Assembly (NCBI GenBank): GCA_037957365.1 | Contig: JARHVA010000021.1 | Span: 1,803,001 to 1,867,000, forward strand | DNA: 64,000 bases | DNA from: Torreya grandis | Taxonomy: Eukaryota; Streptophyta; Pinopsida; Cupressales; Taxaceae | Reading direction: 5' to 3' | In this document: positions 22,900-33,289 of the stretch, one piece after another | Layout of the letters: the number at the start of each line of letters is the position of its first letter | How positions within the stretch are numbered: position 1 is the first letter of the stretch | Position numbers and translations under genes: made by a program | The notes under the pieces: generated by a model | Database searches by the model: none | What the model was told of the DNA's origin: nothing | What the model saw: only the letters and a program-made list of their open reading frames with translations

Positions 22900-23826
22900 T
22901 GTCAGGATCTTGCTCCACCAATTAGAGCATATATGATTATCTCTTGTATTAGCAACTAAACACAGAATTTAACCAAAATGATAAGTAACTAGAAATATGA
23001 AACAACACAGAAATATGAGAGACAATACACAATTGTATTAATAATCACTCAGAAGAAAATACAATAAAGAAGATGCCACTTCTTCTTCCACCTCAAAGGC
23101 TCGCCACACCTCAAGACCTTCTTCCCTCTCTCTCTCAGTCCCAACAATCAACTCCAATATAGAATTGATGTTCACCTCCATCAGTCAGAAACAACGTTGC
23201 CAGTACACCAAGTACATCACCATACTCCAAGTAGATCTCCTGCTCTCTGCTGCTACCTATAAATCACTAGACCTTACTCACCATTGTAGATCTCCAAAAG
23301 GAGCCATGCACACCTGCTGACCAAGATCATACAAATATGAAGAACCCTTCTGATTCTCCAAACTAGCACCCACACTTGGTACTGTGGCACTAGGAGGAAC
23401 ACACCATTGCTCACCTCTCTCTGAAGGAGCTTATTTTCTCTCTTACTCTCTAGCACTAATTTATAATATAGCCCTTGAGTCCATATATAGATCTCATGCT
23501 TACAATAATTAGACTATCTTAATTACAATAATTAGACACGTAACTCAAGCCTATAATTAGCCTTTACATGCAAACTCTCAGTTCAATGAACTAACTGTCT
23601 ATGCAACGAACAGTTCTGGAACCGCCACAGGTGATCGATGTCGGTCCCTGTCTGCTTGGAGGTGACCGACGTCGGCCGACCTCCTGTCGATGCCAGTTGT
23701 CTTCAGCTCACACCTGTCGATGTTGGTTGCCTTTTGCACTGCAATCCGTTGATGTCGGTCTCCCTAAAACTCAGCAACCTCCTCCATATTTACACCAGTT
23801 GAAGCTTTTAGCTCCACATCCTAAAA
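22900..23826 (-). repeat. 3' LTR of element C
   Basis: In plus orientation it starts TGTCAGGATC and ends CCTAAAA (ancestral CCTAACA by comparison with 26842 and 123). It contains motif copies at about 23634-23760, a TATA-like CATATATAG near 23482-23490, and a tandem TTACAATAATTAGAC pair near 23498-23536. Confidence 0.93.
23634..23762. repeat. CCGACGTCGG-motif cluster, C left LTR
   Basis: Units GATGTCGGT, GACCGACGTCGGCCGACC, TCGATGCCAGT, TCGATGTTGGT and TTGATGTCGGT at irregular spacing. The other C LTR has the same cluster at 26646-26775 in slightly different decay states. Confidence 0.8.
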
Positions 23827-24296
23827 ATCTTTCACTTGGAGATAAATAGCTACAACTGTACCTGTACCTATACACCATCTAATTTTATTGCCTGGCTTGT
23901 ATCCCTCTTCAAGCTTAATCTTGAGGACCAACCACCACACACCCTGTGATGCTCTACCTGTCATCCAAATCTCTTGCTACATCTGCATCTACAAACCCCT
24001 ATAGAAAAGAACTTGACCCTGCATAGCATGTGCACCTGCTACTGGTCCCTCTAAGAATCCACTGAACTGCCCTCCAGTACTTCTTTCCCCCAAATTGGCT
24101 TCAAACTTTCTGACAACTCCCACTGCTTGGGAAAACTCAGGTCTACACTAGACCTCATGTGATTTCAAACCCTGTTCTAAGCTGAGCTAGAACTGTCTAG
24201 CCCTTGATGTGCTTTTTGATTCTACATCCTGCATCATGAACCCCGCCAACACCGTCTTCACATCAGCTCCCACTAGAGACAAAATCTCCATGTCTC

Positions 24297-24644
24297 TTAT
24301 GCCAAAAAAATTTGTTGCTCTAAATTCTTCATGACATACCTCTGAACTAACCTTACCCTTAGCTCAGCAAATCCCTGTATGTACAAATCTGATAGCAAAT
24401 CACCCACATACAGTAACTGGATAATGTCACGACTCATCATCCACCTGGTAAGACAAACACAATAGTTAAATCTCCATTGCCCTGCGCCTTGCTCAAGACC
24501 ATATACCTTGGCCTTCCATCTCACATATCCATCCACTCTCTTCTTCAACTTGGGAATCCGTCCCTCATCCAGTGCTTTCTTCCAGCTGACAACTCCACCA
24601 ACAAACACCTGTTTGGTTCTTCTCCAAAGAATCACACTCCTCAT
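24297..24644 (-). pseudogene. Copia reverse transcriptase remnant of C
   Basis: Minus-strand frame of 115 codons reads ..KKRVDGYVRWKAKVYGLEQGAGQW.., then IIQLLYVGDLLSDLYI.., then ..LRVRLVQRYVMKNLEQ. Known: Ty1/copia RT has ..LKKSLYGLKQAPRQW.., ..LLLYVDDMLI.., and ..L...F.MKDLG... The YVDD box is YVGD, which removes a catalytic Asp. Only the second half of the RT is present. Confidence 0.8.
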
Positions 24645-24834
24645 CCATGCTAAGCTCCCACTGTATCTAGATTCTACCTACATTGCTTCTTCACATCTTC
24701 CTAGTTCTTGACCATTAGTAAGCAATATAAAGAAGGTGAACAATGAATATGAGGTTCACTTACCTTTTTTGACCTCCATATGAGTGTTTGAGACTTATTG
24801 ACAGCTTGTTATCTGCCCACCATCCATCCCAGTG

Positions 24835-25015
24835 ACTGATCTCGGTCATCTCCCAGTCTGCAATCGATCGATGTCAGTTCCCTGCACTGACCCTGATTGC
24901 CAACATCATTTCCCTGGCCGACATCGATATCCCTTTTGCCGACCTCAGTTCCTGCCTGACCGACGTCAGTCTTCTTATTGCCGACATCGATTACTGTCTG
25001 ACCGACGCCGGTAAT
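24835..25015. repeat. CCGACGTCGG-motif array in the interior of C
   Basis: At least seven units in 180 bases: ATCGATGTCAGT, GCCGACATCGAT, GCCGACCTCAGT, ACCGACGTCAGT, GCCGACATCGAT, ACCGACGCCGGT and relatives. It sits between the RT and protease remnants, where coding sequence would normally lie, so it was inserted, or expanded there. Confidence 0.85.
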
Positions 25016-25160
25016 TATGTTCACCTGTGAGTGATAACTTTTTACCCACGAGCTCTTTTTTGATCAAAACCCTGTTCAAATCAACACAGCCCTACTCAAA
25101 ATAATTCAATCCACTCCGTTGATCTCTGTCCATCATCTCCTCCATGAACACCAAGGCTTT

Positions 25161-25736
25161 CTAGTTCTTTAGCTTGTCAAAAATATTTGTCTTCCACTTA
25201 AGAATCTGCATTCTCCTTCTACATATGTGACTAAGCCTACAAAGCCACATCTCTACAACAGAAGGTGAATCAGTAATATAAGTAGATAGATAAAAGATAC
25301 CTACTTTTTTGCCACCATCTAATTCAAGTGCATCCGTTGTGAGAGTTACAGTACATCTCCCATCACCCAACTTTCTTGAATAAATTAGACTCATCTCCAA
25401 GACTAGTACCTGCATGACTTCCTTCACCACCCGTGTGTTATTCGCCTGCAATTTCAGCTTCACTTCCCCTTTGTCAATAATCTGACAAGGCTCTCCAACC
25501 CCTAAATAAATCTCTCCAAAGTCTCCAAAGACATACCCATGAAAAGATGCTCTATTTTGGGCTGCATGGAAAGAGGCAAAAGAATCTGTAAACAAAGATT
25601 CTACTTTATCCAGAGCAACCTGTGCAACATCACCTGCAACATCTATTTCTACACGTTGATCTTCTACTGACCAATAATCTCTTTTTACCTGCTCCTTTCT
25701 ATCAATCAGACCATTCATGTTATTCAGTTTTTTCAT
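25161..25736 (-). pseudogene. Copia protease and pre-integrase region of C
   Basis: Minus-strand frame of 191 codons with a start-like Met at 25736. The middle (..FGEIYLGVGEPCQIIDKGEVKLKL.., then ..VVKEVMQVLVLEMSLIYSRKLGD..) corresponds to the copia protease flap (..VYLGNG..C.V.GIG.V.IK..V.DV..VP.L..NLIS.G). The end (MWLCRLSHICRRRMQIL) matches the GAG-pre-integrase motif LWH.RLGH.S..GM..L, with its His residues decayed. The catalytic DSG is not recognisable upstream. The uninterrupted frame is likely chance survival. Confidence 0.8.
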
Positions 25737-25855
25737 TCATAGCTTACTTTTTTCTGCCATTGCTATACTCCCACTCAATCTGAAACCCCTAAGAGTGACC
25801 TGTAATCAAAAACACTACCAGATCTAAAATCACCTATTAGTCAACCCAACCAAAA

Positions 25856-25912
25856 GCTCTGATACCACTTGATGGTATCAGCTCTTGAACCTACAACCAG
25901 GCTCTGATACCA
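25856..25912 (-). other. Primer-binding site of C, with a second copy and an inverted copy
   Basis: TGGTATCAGAGC (minus strand) occurs three bases from the LTR at 25901-25912 and again at 25856-25867. Between them GATGGTATCAGCTC (25871-25884) is nearly its inverse, so the area can fold back on itself. The first copy is in the position used for initiator-Met tRNA priming. Confidence 0.85.
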
Positions 25913-25915
25913 ACT

Positions 25916-26842
25916 TGTCAGGATCTTGCTCCACCAATTAGAGCATATATGATTACCTCTTGTATTAGCAACTAAACACGAAATTTAACCAAAATGATAA
26001 GTAACTAAAAATATGAAACAACACAGGAATATGAGAGATAATACACAATTATATTAATTATCACTCAGAAGAAAATACAATAAAGAAGATGCCACTTCTT
26101 CTTCCACCTCAAAGGCTCGCCACACCTCAAGACCTTCTTCCCTCTCTCTCTTGATCCCAACAATCAACTCCAATATAGAATTGATGTTCACCGCCACCAG
26201 TCAGAAATAACGCTGCCAGTACACCAAGTACACCACCATACTCCAAGTAGATCTCCTGCTCTCTGCTGCTACCTGCAAATTACTAGACCTTACTCACTAT
26301 TGTAGATCTCCAAAAGGAGCCATGCACATCTGCTAACCAAGATCATACAAATACGAAGAACCCTTCTGATTCTCTAAACCAGCACCCACACTTTGTACTG
26401 TGGCACTAAGAGGAACACACCATTGCTCACCTCTCTCTAAAGGAGCTTATTTGCTCTCTTACTCTCTAACACTAATTTACAATACAACCCATGAGTCCAT
26501 ATATAAATCTCATGCTTACAATAATTAGACTATCTTAATTACAATAATTAGACACACAACTCAAGACTATAATTAGCCTTTACATGCAAACTCTCAGTTC
26601 AATGAATTAACTGTCTATGTAATGAACAGTTTTAGAACTACCACAGGCGACCGACGTCGATCCCTGTCTGCCTGGAGGTGACTGACGTCGGCCGACCTCC
26701 TGTTGATGCCGGTTGTCTTTAGCTCACACCTGCCGATGTTGGTTGCCTTCTGCATTGCAATCCACCGACGCCAGTCTCCCTAGAACTCAACAACCTCCTC
26801 CATGTTTGCACCAGTTGAAGCTTTTAGCTCCACATCCTAACA
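25916..26842 (-). repeat. 5' LTR of element C
   Basis: 927 bp; starts TGTCAGGATC and ends CCTAACA in plus orientation; aligns without gaps I can see to 22900-23826. Confidence 0.93.
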
Positions 26843-27010
26843 CCTTTGTCTCGAGCAACTTTCAATTCAAGCAATAGAGATTCATACTCAGTTGTGCTGT
26901 TAGTGTTGTTGAACTGCAACTTGTATGAAGAAGGAAAATTATCTATTTGGGGAGATATCAACACAATCTCAGCTCTTGAACTGGTAGAGGACCAGCTACC
27001 ATTAAATTTT
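26843..27010 (-). pseudogene. Archaeal-type RNase H (aRNH) of B, N-terminal part
   Basis: Minus-strand frame after a TAG: ILKFNGSWSSTSSRAEIVLISPQ.., then ..YKLQFNNTNSTTEYESLLLELKVARDKG, ending at C. Known: aRNH of plant Tat-type elements reads ..FDGAS..GAGAG.VLISP.G......L.F..TNN.AEYEAL..GL..A. The first catalytic Asp is Asn and the Gly-Ala-Gly run is decayed. It lies between protease (27340 onward) and RT (from 22378). Confidence 0.82.
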
Positions 27011-27015
27011 AGAAT

Positions 27016-27831
27016 CTATACCTCATCAGACACTAATTTTTCTTTAGACTCTTCTTTGTTTGGAGGGGGGGATTCTTCTAAACTTGCACTGCGCTCCACC
27101 AATCTTTCTATTGTTTTATCTGAACCAATTTTTAAGTTGACACATTCAAAAAAATTATCAGATGCCTCATGGACTTCCTCCATGGATAAAAAGTAATTAC
27201 CCATGCCTGAAGACTCAAATAAAATTTGAGCTTTAGGTGCTAATATTTGAGTGACCACGTATTTTACTTCCTTCTCAGAGAGCAATTTCTGCATAATGCC
27301 TTTGATTAGGTTCGTCACATCGGATAGGTCCATGCTTAATTCACCACTAACATCCTTGCAAAAATTTCACCCAAGAAGGATGTTGTATGATGCTGGGACA
27401 TCGGCCACCAGGATAGTCATCTTAATTCTCTTGTCTGGGAATGCTGTAAATGCAAATTGGGCGTCCTTGATTTGTCCCAATAGTGGCACTTATTTGTTCT
27501 TCATGGAGAAACATCTCCTAAATGTCTTGGTCAGTGTGAGACCAAGGGATTCTACCACTTTGGCAGGCATGACATTGTCAGATGCATTGAAATCTATGAT
27601 GCAATTGTTCAGTTGGTGTTTATTTATCAGCAAAGAGACATAAAATGGTTCAGTCCTCTCGGGAGCAATAGGAGGAGTAATGACAAGGTTATTCTTGGTA
27701 GATGCATTCTTGGGGGGATCACGAGTTACCTTCAAAATTGCTTGTCTTATAGAGACAACTTGGTTCTTTACACATTGAACCAACTTATCTAATTGATTAG
27801 GGTTTGATTGTGGGAATTTAAATTCAGACAT
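27016..27831 (-). pseudogene. Aspartic protease of element B
   Basis: Cleaves the gag-pol polyprotein. Minus-strand frame 27831-27490 starts MSEFKFPQSNPNQLDKLVQ.. and contains ..PFYVSLLINKHQLNNCII.., then DFNASDNVMPAK where retroviral-type proteases have D(S/T)GAS, then ..SLGLTLTKTFRRCFSM. After frameshifts it continues to 27333-27016, a linker (..EVKYVVTQILAPKAQILFES..). The same segment in E (53199-53957) reads NSNTSDN at the active site. The catalytic Asp is kept here but the Gly is Asn. Confidence 0.88.
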
Positions 27832-27990
27832 TTAAATTTTGGGTTTCTTTATATGATCAATTATGTCAAATGTCTAAAATAAACTAAGAACAAAGGATGA
27901 GAGTTCATCTTTTTGGTTTTTGGGAGGAGGGGACTAGTTTGTGAATTTAAAGTAGAAGGTGTAGGGATATTTGATGTACTTACCTTTCTT

Positions 27991-29310
27991 TCAATCACCG
28001 AGTCCTTTGGCTGGAAAGGTAGAGTGGTCCTCTATCTTCTCTTTATCAGCTTGTTGGGCTGACTGATTCTTAGACCGGGTGAATACAACATATGTTTCAT
28101 CAACTATTTTACCTTCACTTTTGGGTTCATTTTGGTAATTCAAAAAACCATTGTTAGAGTCACCAGCTAATTCTTCTTCTTCCTCTGTGAAGAGATTAGC
28201 GTCATCTTCTGGGTTCACCTCAGGCTGGATGGAGAAATTTGATTTTGCTTCAAGATATTTGACTACTGAATTGGTTGGAGGTGCTTTAATGACCAATTTC
28301 TCCTGAGGGGGAGGAAGATGATTTGGCTGCCCTTGATTTCTGAAAGCATGGCCTTGGTATGACTGATTCAGGAATGTCCTCCTTGGTATATCTCTATATG
28401 AAGGAGCAGATGACATCCCTTGCACCAATTGCTTTCTAAGAGCTAGCAACTCATTGGCTAGATTCTACACCATTGGATCAGTGGTGACTGTAGGTGAGTA
28501 TTCAGAAGATGAAGAGGATTTACTTTTGTTAAGATCTCTCCTTATCTTTCTTGCCAAGATAAGGTCATCTTCTACTTCAGTAGCCAAATCTTGAGCAGCA
28601 GCAAGGTCTATATGGCCAGCCCGTCTCAATAAAAAACTCACTTCAGGCAGCTGTGAGTTGATGAAGAAGCATTTAAAGTTCTCAGGTGTTGGCTGAGCAA
28701 TTATAGGAATCTAGTTCCTTAGTTTGTTAAACTTGGCAATGAAGTCCCTCATAGGTTCATGAGGTTCCTTCTTCATCTATGTGAGCTGGGCTAGCAATGT
28801 ATGCGTATCTTCTACAGACTTAAACTTGGCTCCAAATTTAACTTTAAGAGTGTTTTAGTTGGTCACAGTTTGGGCTTGTAAATGGTAGAACTAGTCTACA
28901 ACATCACCTTGAAATGTTTCCACAAATAGCCTGACTGCTATGTCCTCATACTCCATGCCTATCACACCACAGGCTATGCTGAAGGCAATAATATGTTCAT
29001 CAAGATGAGCTTTTGCATCACCAAAGAATTTTAAAAAAATCTTCCTTGAACTATGTGGAAGCTCATGTAAAGGTGAGGTTAAATTGAGTGGGCCAAAAGA
29101 GTTACCTCATGGGCCTTGAACCACCATGATTTGATTATGGAAAAGGGGGATAACAAATTTGGTAGGAGTATGTATAGGCAAAGCTCTACTAACAGTAAAA
29201 AAAGAATCTCTACCTTGTGTTGGTGACCTGGTATGGGTAGGAAGAACACTCCTGGATCGTTGAACTTGAAGTTGGAGAGAGAACAAATCAAAATTGCCTT
29301 GTTGCACCAA
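27991..29310 (-). pseudogene. gag of element B
   Basis: Capsid protein. Minus-strand start MVQQGNFDLFSLQLQVQ.. (29310), then the conserved gag domain ..HLDEHIIAFSIACG.., ..FYHLQAQ.., ..MKKEPHEPMRDFIAKFNKL.. (about 29040-28740), then ..LPEVSFLLRRAGHIDLAAAQDLATEVEDDLILARKIRRD.. (28680-28530), and an open tail of 152 codons (28449-27991). Several stops interrupt it. No CCHC zinc knuckle is visible. It is closely paralleled by E (51680-52960), including ..ELLALRKQ..QGMSS.PSYRD... Confidence 0.88.
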
Positions 29311-29445
29311 CTATAAAATAGGGTCAACAACACCCTGGGCTCTTTGGCTTTTAGTATAGCGTGGAGTTGCCAGATTATAGAATAAAAATATGAAAGAACT
29401 AGCCCTGCTTTAGCTTGAAGTTTGAGGCTTCAAATTGCGCACTCT

Positions 29446-29463
29446 TCCCTAGCGAAGTCACCA
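29446..29463 (-). other. Primer-binding site of B
   Basis: Minus-strand TGGTGACTTCGCTAGGGA, five bases inside the 5' LTR. Known: TGGCGACTCCGCTGGGGA-type sites occur in Tat/Ogre-like plant elements. The E primer sites (50987, 51202, 51388) are close variants. Confidence 0.8.
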
Positions 29464-29468
29464 AAAAT

Positions 29469-32155
29469 TGTTAGGTGAATATTTTATCACCAACTAATTG
29501 ATGAGAAAAATAGGTCTCTTCAACCACAACATAGAGAGATTGGTCGGCCAAATGTGCAGGTTTACCACATCAGAGGTGGACAAATCTCTCCTCTCATCAA
29601 GGGGAGGTTCCCTATAAATATGAGGAGCTATATACTATATAAATAAGCAAAAAATAACACTTAGGGGTAGGACTACACCATCCATCTCTTTTTTTTAGAG
29701 ATGATGTTCACAGACAAAGGAGAAATCTTGGTAACAATACTGAAGGCACTTCTCTTCTTTCAAAAATGGTCTTGCGGCAGGGCGCAGGAGTTCTTTCTAG
29801 TGGGTAACCAATAGGTAACAAGGGCGCAGTAACCAACAGAATGAGGTGTAACACAAAGTCTCCACCTCAACTACCCAAAAGGTGAAATACGAAGGATAAT
29901 GGGGACACAAATTCATCCCAAGATTCTTTACACAAAAAAAACTAAAAATATACTGAAGACAATTGTGACAACACAAAGTCTTTCCACAATTGGCTTCAGG
30001 ACACCTTCCTGATTACTTTCATTAGTTTTGCTTGTTAAATCAAATAAACAAGAATGCTCCTAGGAAATGGACATAAGAACTTTTTAAAAAAATAATATAA
30101 GCTATAATAGCACAAAGTCTGAAAGTAACTTGCTTTCTCATTTAGATAAAGAAATATGATCAACAATCTGAGCTCAAAGTCTCAGTAATCGCCTTTCAAT
30201 TTGGGCAGAGTTTTGTTTCTATAATAGAAAGATCTCATTTACATAAAATAAGATATTACAATATATAGCAACCAAAAAAGACTTGGCACTTTGTTCCATG
30301 GAACGGCCCACGCAGCATTCAATGCCTTGAATGCATTTTTAGTTATGTCAAGGGGCCATGCTTGGAACAGTGCATCGACCTTAATTGTGACGTGCCAATT
30401 CATCTCATATGTCTCCTCCAAAGTATAGGCCGCCTGGTCCTTTCCTTATTATTTATGCAGCTATCCACTTTACCTTTACTTCATGGAAGAAAAATAGGCT
30501 GCATCCTTGATTTGGTGTGCTCAAATGACTACTTGGTGGACTGTTTCACCTAACAAAAACAACTCTCTCGTAGATATTTCAATATCTTCTGTAGCCTTCT
30601 CTTCTTTTCTATTGCAATTGGAGCTCTCGAGCTATCTTCTTCAGCTGGTCGCCTGGTTCATCCTTTAAGTTTCATTCTATATTTGAAAATTAATAGATAT
30701 TCCATTACCTTAAATTTGACATCTGTGGGGACGTCAATAGTTGTTGGTTGTTTGAACCATATTAAACCATGAACCTTTGAACCTTTGAAAGTTCATTGGT
30801 TCAATAGTTTAATGGTTTAGGCAGTCTTTATCAGTTCTTTAGCTCCATCACTTCCCTAGTTCAATCGCTTCCTTACTCTTTGGTTGAACCATCCTTTTAA
30901 ACTGGTCTCTGGCATCTTCTACTTCCTTCATTTGATTGGGGCTTCCTTTGAACCTTTGAACCATTTTGGTTCAAGGTTCAACGGTTCAATCTCTTTCTCA
31001 GAATCCTTTGTTTTGGCTAAGTCTTTTGAAGCCTTGAAATTCCTTCGGCTTTATGTCTTTGGAACACCTCGAAGGGAAGGTGTCCCTTTGGGTCTTTGAG
31101 AAAGGTCTATTTTTTGGGTGTCGAGAGTCCCCCGCAAGGGTACTTGCCCTTCGAGATTCTTCAGGTAGCCTTTTCCTTCAAATCCTTCGATCAAAATGTC
31201 TAAAAGAATTCCTTCAAACATTTTGTCTGAAGGAAATCTTCCCTTGCCTTAGTTGCTTTTCCGTTAGGGTTTTGATCATTTCTTCAGAAAAAATGTCCGA
31301 AGGAATTCCTTCGGACAATTTGTCCAAAGTATTTGCCTTTGTGAAATTCTTCTATAGAAAATATTCTCGAAGGAATTCTTTTGGTTCCTTTACTTGGTAA
31401 TTTCTTCAGACAAAATTTTTGAAGGAAACTTTACACTTTCGGCCTTCTCTTTGATCTTTGAGCAAATGTTCCCTGCCCTCCGCAAGGGCACCTACCTTTT
31501 GTTCACTGCCCTCTACAAGGGCACTTGCCATTTTGGCTTTGGGGGACTCCTTTGAACTGACCGATTGAAACAACTTTGGTTCAATGGTTCAATGGTTCAA
31601 TCTTTTGTTCCGCTCATTCAATTGACCGCTTGAACCAATCTCTTTGAACCAACTGTGTTGAACCTTTGAACCTTTTTGGTTCAAGGTTCAACGGTTCAAT
31701 CTTTTTTCTTTTTGCTAAGTCTTTTGAAGCCGTTGAACTTACCAAAGTGGTCGAACTTTGAAATTTTGACGAAGCGCTTAACTCTTTAAGCTTATTGACG
31801 TCGTTAAACCTTTGAATCTGTTGAAGCGTTGAACCTTTTTGGAAGAGGGGTTCAATGGTTCAATGGTTCAATCCTTTATTTGAAGCTTGCCGATGAACTT
31901 TTTTGGTTGAACTGAGGTGTTGAACCAATATTGAAATTGTCTAAGTGTTGGGAACTTGTTCTTTTGTGAGAACTCGCCTGTTGAAACCATTGACCCTGTT
32001 GAACCTGCTAGTCCCTTAACTGAAAAAGCTTTAATAATGAAGAATTTGAATGCTCAGAACAATTTTTTGAGAAGGGAAGAGATAATTTTGGCCTGTAAGA
32101 CCAAAATAGTTAATAAGTTGTCCCAAAAAATGAGTGACAAATTTTGGGAACAACA
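29469..32155 (-). repeat. 5' LTR of element B
   Basis: 2687 bp; starts TGTTAGGTG and ends GAACAACA in plus orientation. The TATA-like promoter TATTTATATAGTATATAG is at about 29628-29645, leaving about 170 bases for the transcribed R-U5. It carries the same GGTTCAA blocks and palindromes (31183-31235 and 31281-31330) as the left LTR. Confidence 0.93.
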
Positions 32156-32310
32156 ATATTACCTCAGGCTTCGTTGATGCATTGTGGAGACCCATTGCTT
32201 TGATGGATAGTAGGTCATGTGTATATCTCTACATGAAGATGGATATTTGGTTATCAAATTTTTAAGGTTTGGTTGCCTCGACAACATTCTAAATGGCTAA
32301 ATAATGCTTA
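32156..32310 (-). repeat. Continuation of repeat Q copy 1 after element B
   Basis: Begins with the second ATATT. Minus-strand frame RYTHDLLSIKAMGLHNASTK.. opens after a TAG near 32236 and runs through the junction into 6571. The far end of Q here is not defined. Confidence 0.5.
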
Positions 32311-32935
32311 AATTCATGGTTCAAGGTTGCTAAATCAAAATATGTATATGTGAATTCAATCATCCCCAAAATAGAGTATGCAGAGGGAACTAGAATGCGA
32401 AGTTTTAAAATCCCATGCTCTATAAAAATTCAAAAATTGCTTAGTCGTAAAAGAGCTATGGATTTGTAATGTGAACTTGGATGTTTGAAAGTAATGTAAT
32501 TAATTGGGTTTGACAATTCACAATATATTGCTTTAATGGTGTTTACTTCAAGAATTCAATGTATTAATTCATTTTTTTGTGTGAATTAATGGTTGCAACA
32601 ACTTTGGCTACTTTCCTCTGCCTGGTCTTTTCGTTTGAAATTCATAAAATTGACTTTTGTAGCTTTTTAAACCATGTGGCTTTTCTACATGTTCCTAGAT
32701 GCTTAGTCATCTTATTATGACAAATATCTCTATTCTACTCTTTCAAAACTAGCAATGGTGTCTTCGATGTTTACTTACATGATTTTAGGGGACATGTGTT
32801 TGTATGTTGTTGTTTCGTTGGTGGCTGAGGTGTGATATGCAATGCTTTATTCTTGGGATCATGAGTTAGCAAGACGGTGATAAGTGGAAGGATCTCATTG
32901 CTCCGTTAAAAATTTAAGATTTGTACATTGTGCAT
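32311..32935. other. No gene seen
   Basis: AT-rich sequence without a supported frame, repeat or known motif. Confidence 0.4.
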
Positions 32936-33280
32936 AGATCGAGGACTACCAGGATGAGTGGGATGATGACACATGAATGGTTCTCATTGTTTTACTTCCC
33001 CATGATCATCCATATAAATCCTATTGAAGACATTACCTCTAGGAAGCTGGCTGAGTGGGATGATGACACATGGATGGTTCTTGTTGCTTCTCTGTCTAAG
33101 ATGGTCTATATAAATCCCTCTACTAATGTCACCTCTAAGAATTTGGATGAGCGAGATGATGACATGTGGATGGTTATCACTACTTTGCTTGCCCTAGATC
33201 ATCCTTATAAATCTTGCTACCGATGTCACCTCCAAGAAACAGGGATGGTGACATGCATTTTTAACTTAGTCTTTAAATGC
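32936..33280 (+). repeat. Tandem repeat of about 97 bp, three copies plus a partial
   Basis: The phrase GAG(T/C)G(G/A)GATGATGACA..TGGTT recurs at 32956, 33053 and 33149 (spacing 97 and 96), each followed by atcc/tataaatc and (g)tcacctctaagaa. A partial fourth copy (cacctccaagaaa..gatggtgacatgc) starts near 33225. A 122-codon open frame (32921-33289) spans it, but because 97 is not a multiple of three the first unit is read in another frame, so coding is unlikely. Confidence 0.8.
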
Positions 33281-33289
33281 GCAAAATGA

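Larger units (their letters stand above)
22900..26842 (-). mobile_element. Element C: internally deleted Ty1/copia retrotransposon
   Basis: Seen: two 927-bp LTRs, perfect CCTTT duplications, and a copia-type primer site next to the right LTR. The interior is only 2089 bp. It keeps protease/pre-integrase and a later RT part in copia order on the minus strand, but gag, integrase and much of RT are missing. In the first 157 bp of the LTR pair I count eight differences, seven of them transitions, so the insertion is neither fresh nor very old. It interrupts the aRNH of B. Confidence 0.92.
6576..32155 (-). mobile_element. Element B: Ty3/gypsy LTR retrotransposon hosting two nested elements
   Basis: Seen: two long direct repeats (6576-9239 and 29469-32155) that begin TGTT and end AACA on the plus strand, flanked by perfect ATATT duplications. 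Minus-strand order is LTR, PBS, gag, protease, aRNH, RT, RNase H, integrase, LTR. A is inserted in the integrase end and C in aRNH. Removing both leaves an element of about 11.5 kb. Every coding domain has stops or frameshifts, so it is dead. Known: aRNH marks the Tat-related branch of plant Ty3/gypsy elements; here the domain lies before RT rather than after the gypsy RNase H. E, F and G are relatives in this window. Confidence 0.93.

Noticed and set aside
25161..25736. 191-codon open frame as an intact gene
   Set aside because: It aligns with the protease/pre-integrase part of copia pol, lacks its catalytic residues, and lies in an internally deleted element.
32921..33289. 122-codon frame as a possible small repeat protein
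   Set aside because: Unit length 97 changes frame between units, there is no similar protein pattern, and codon choice looks like unselected sequence.
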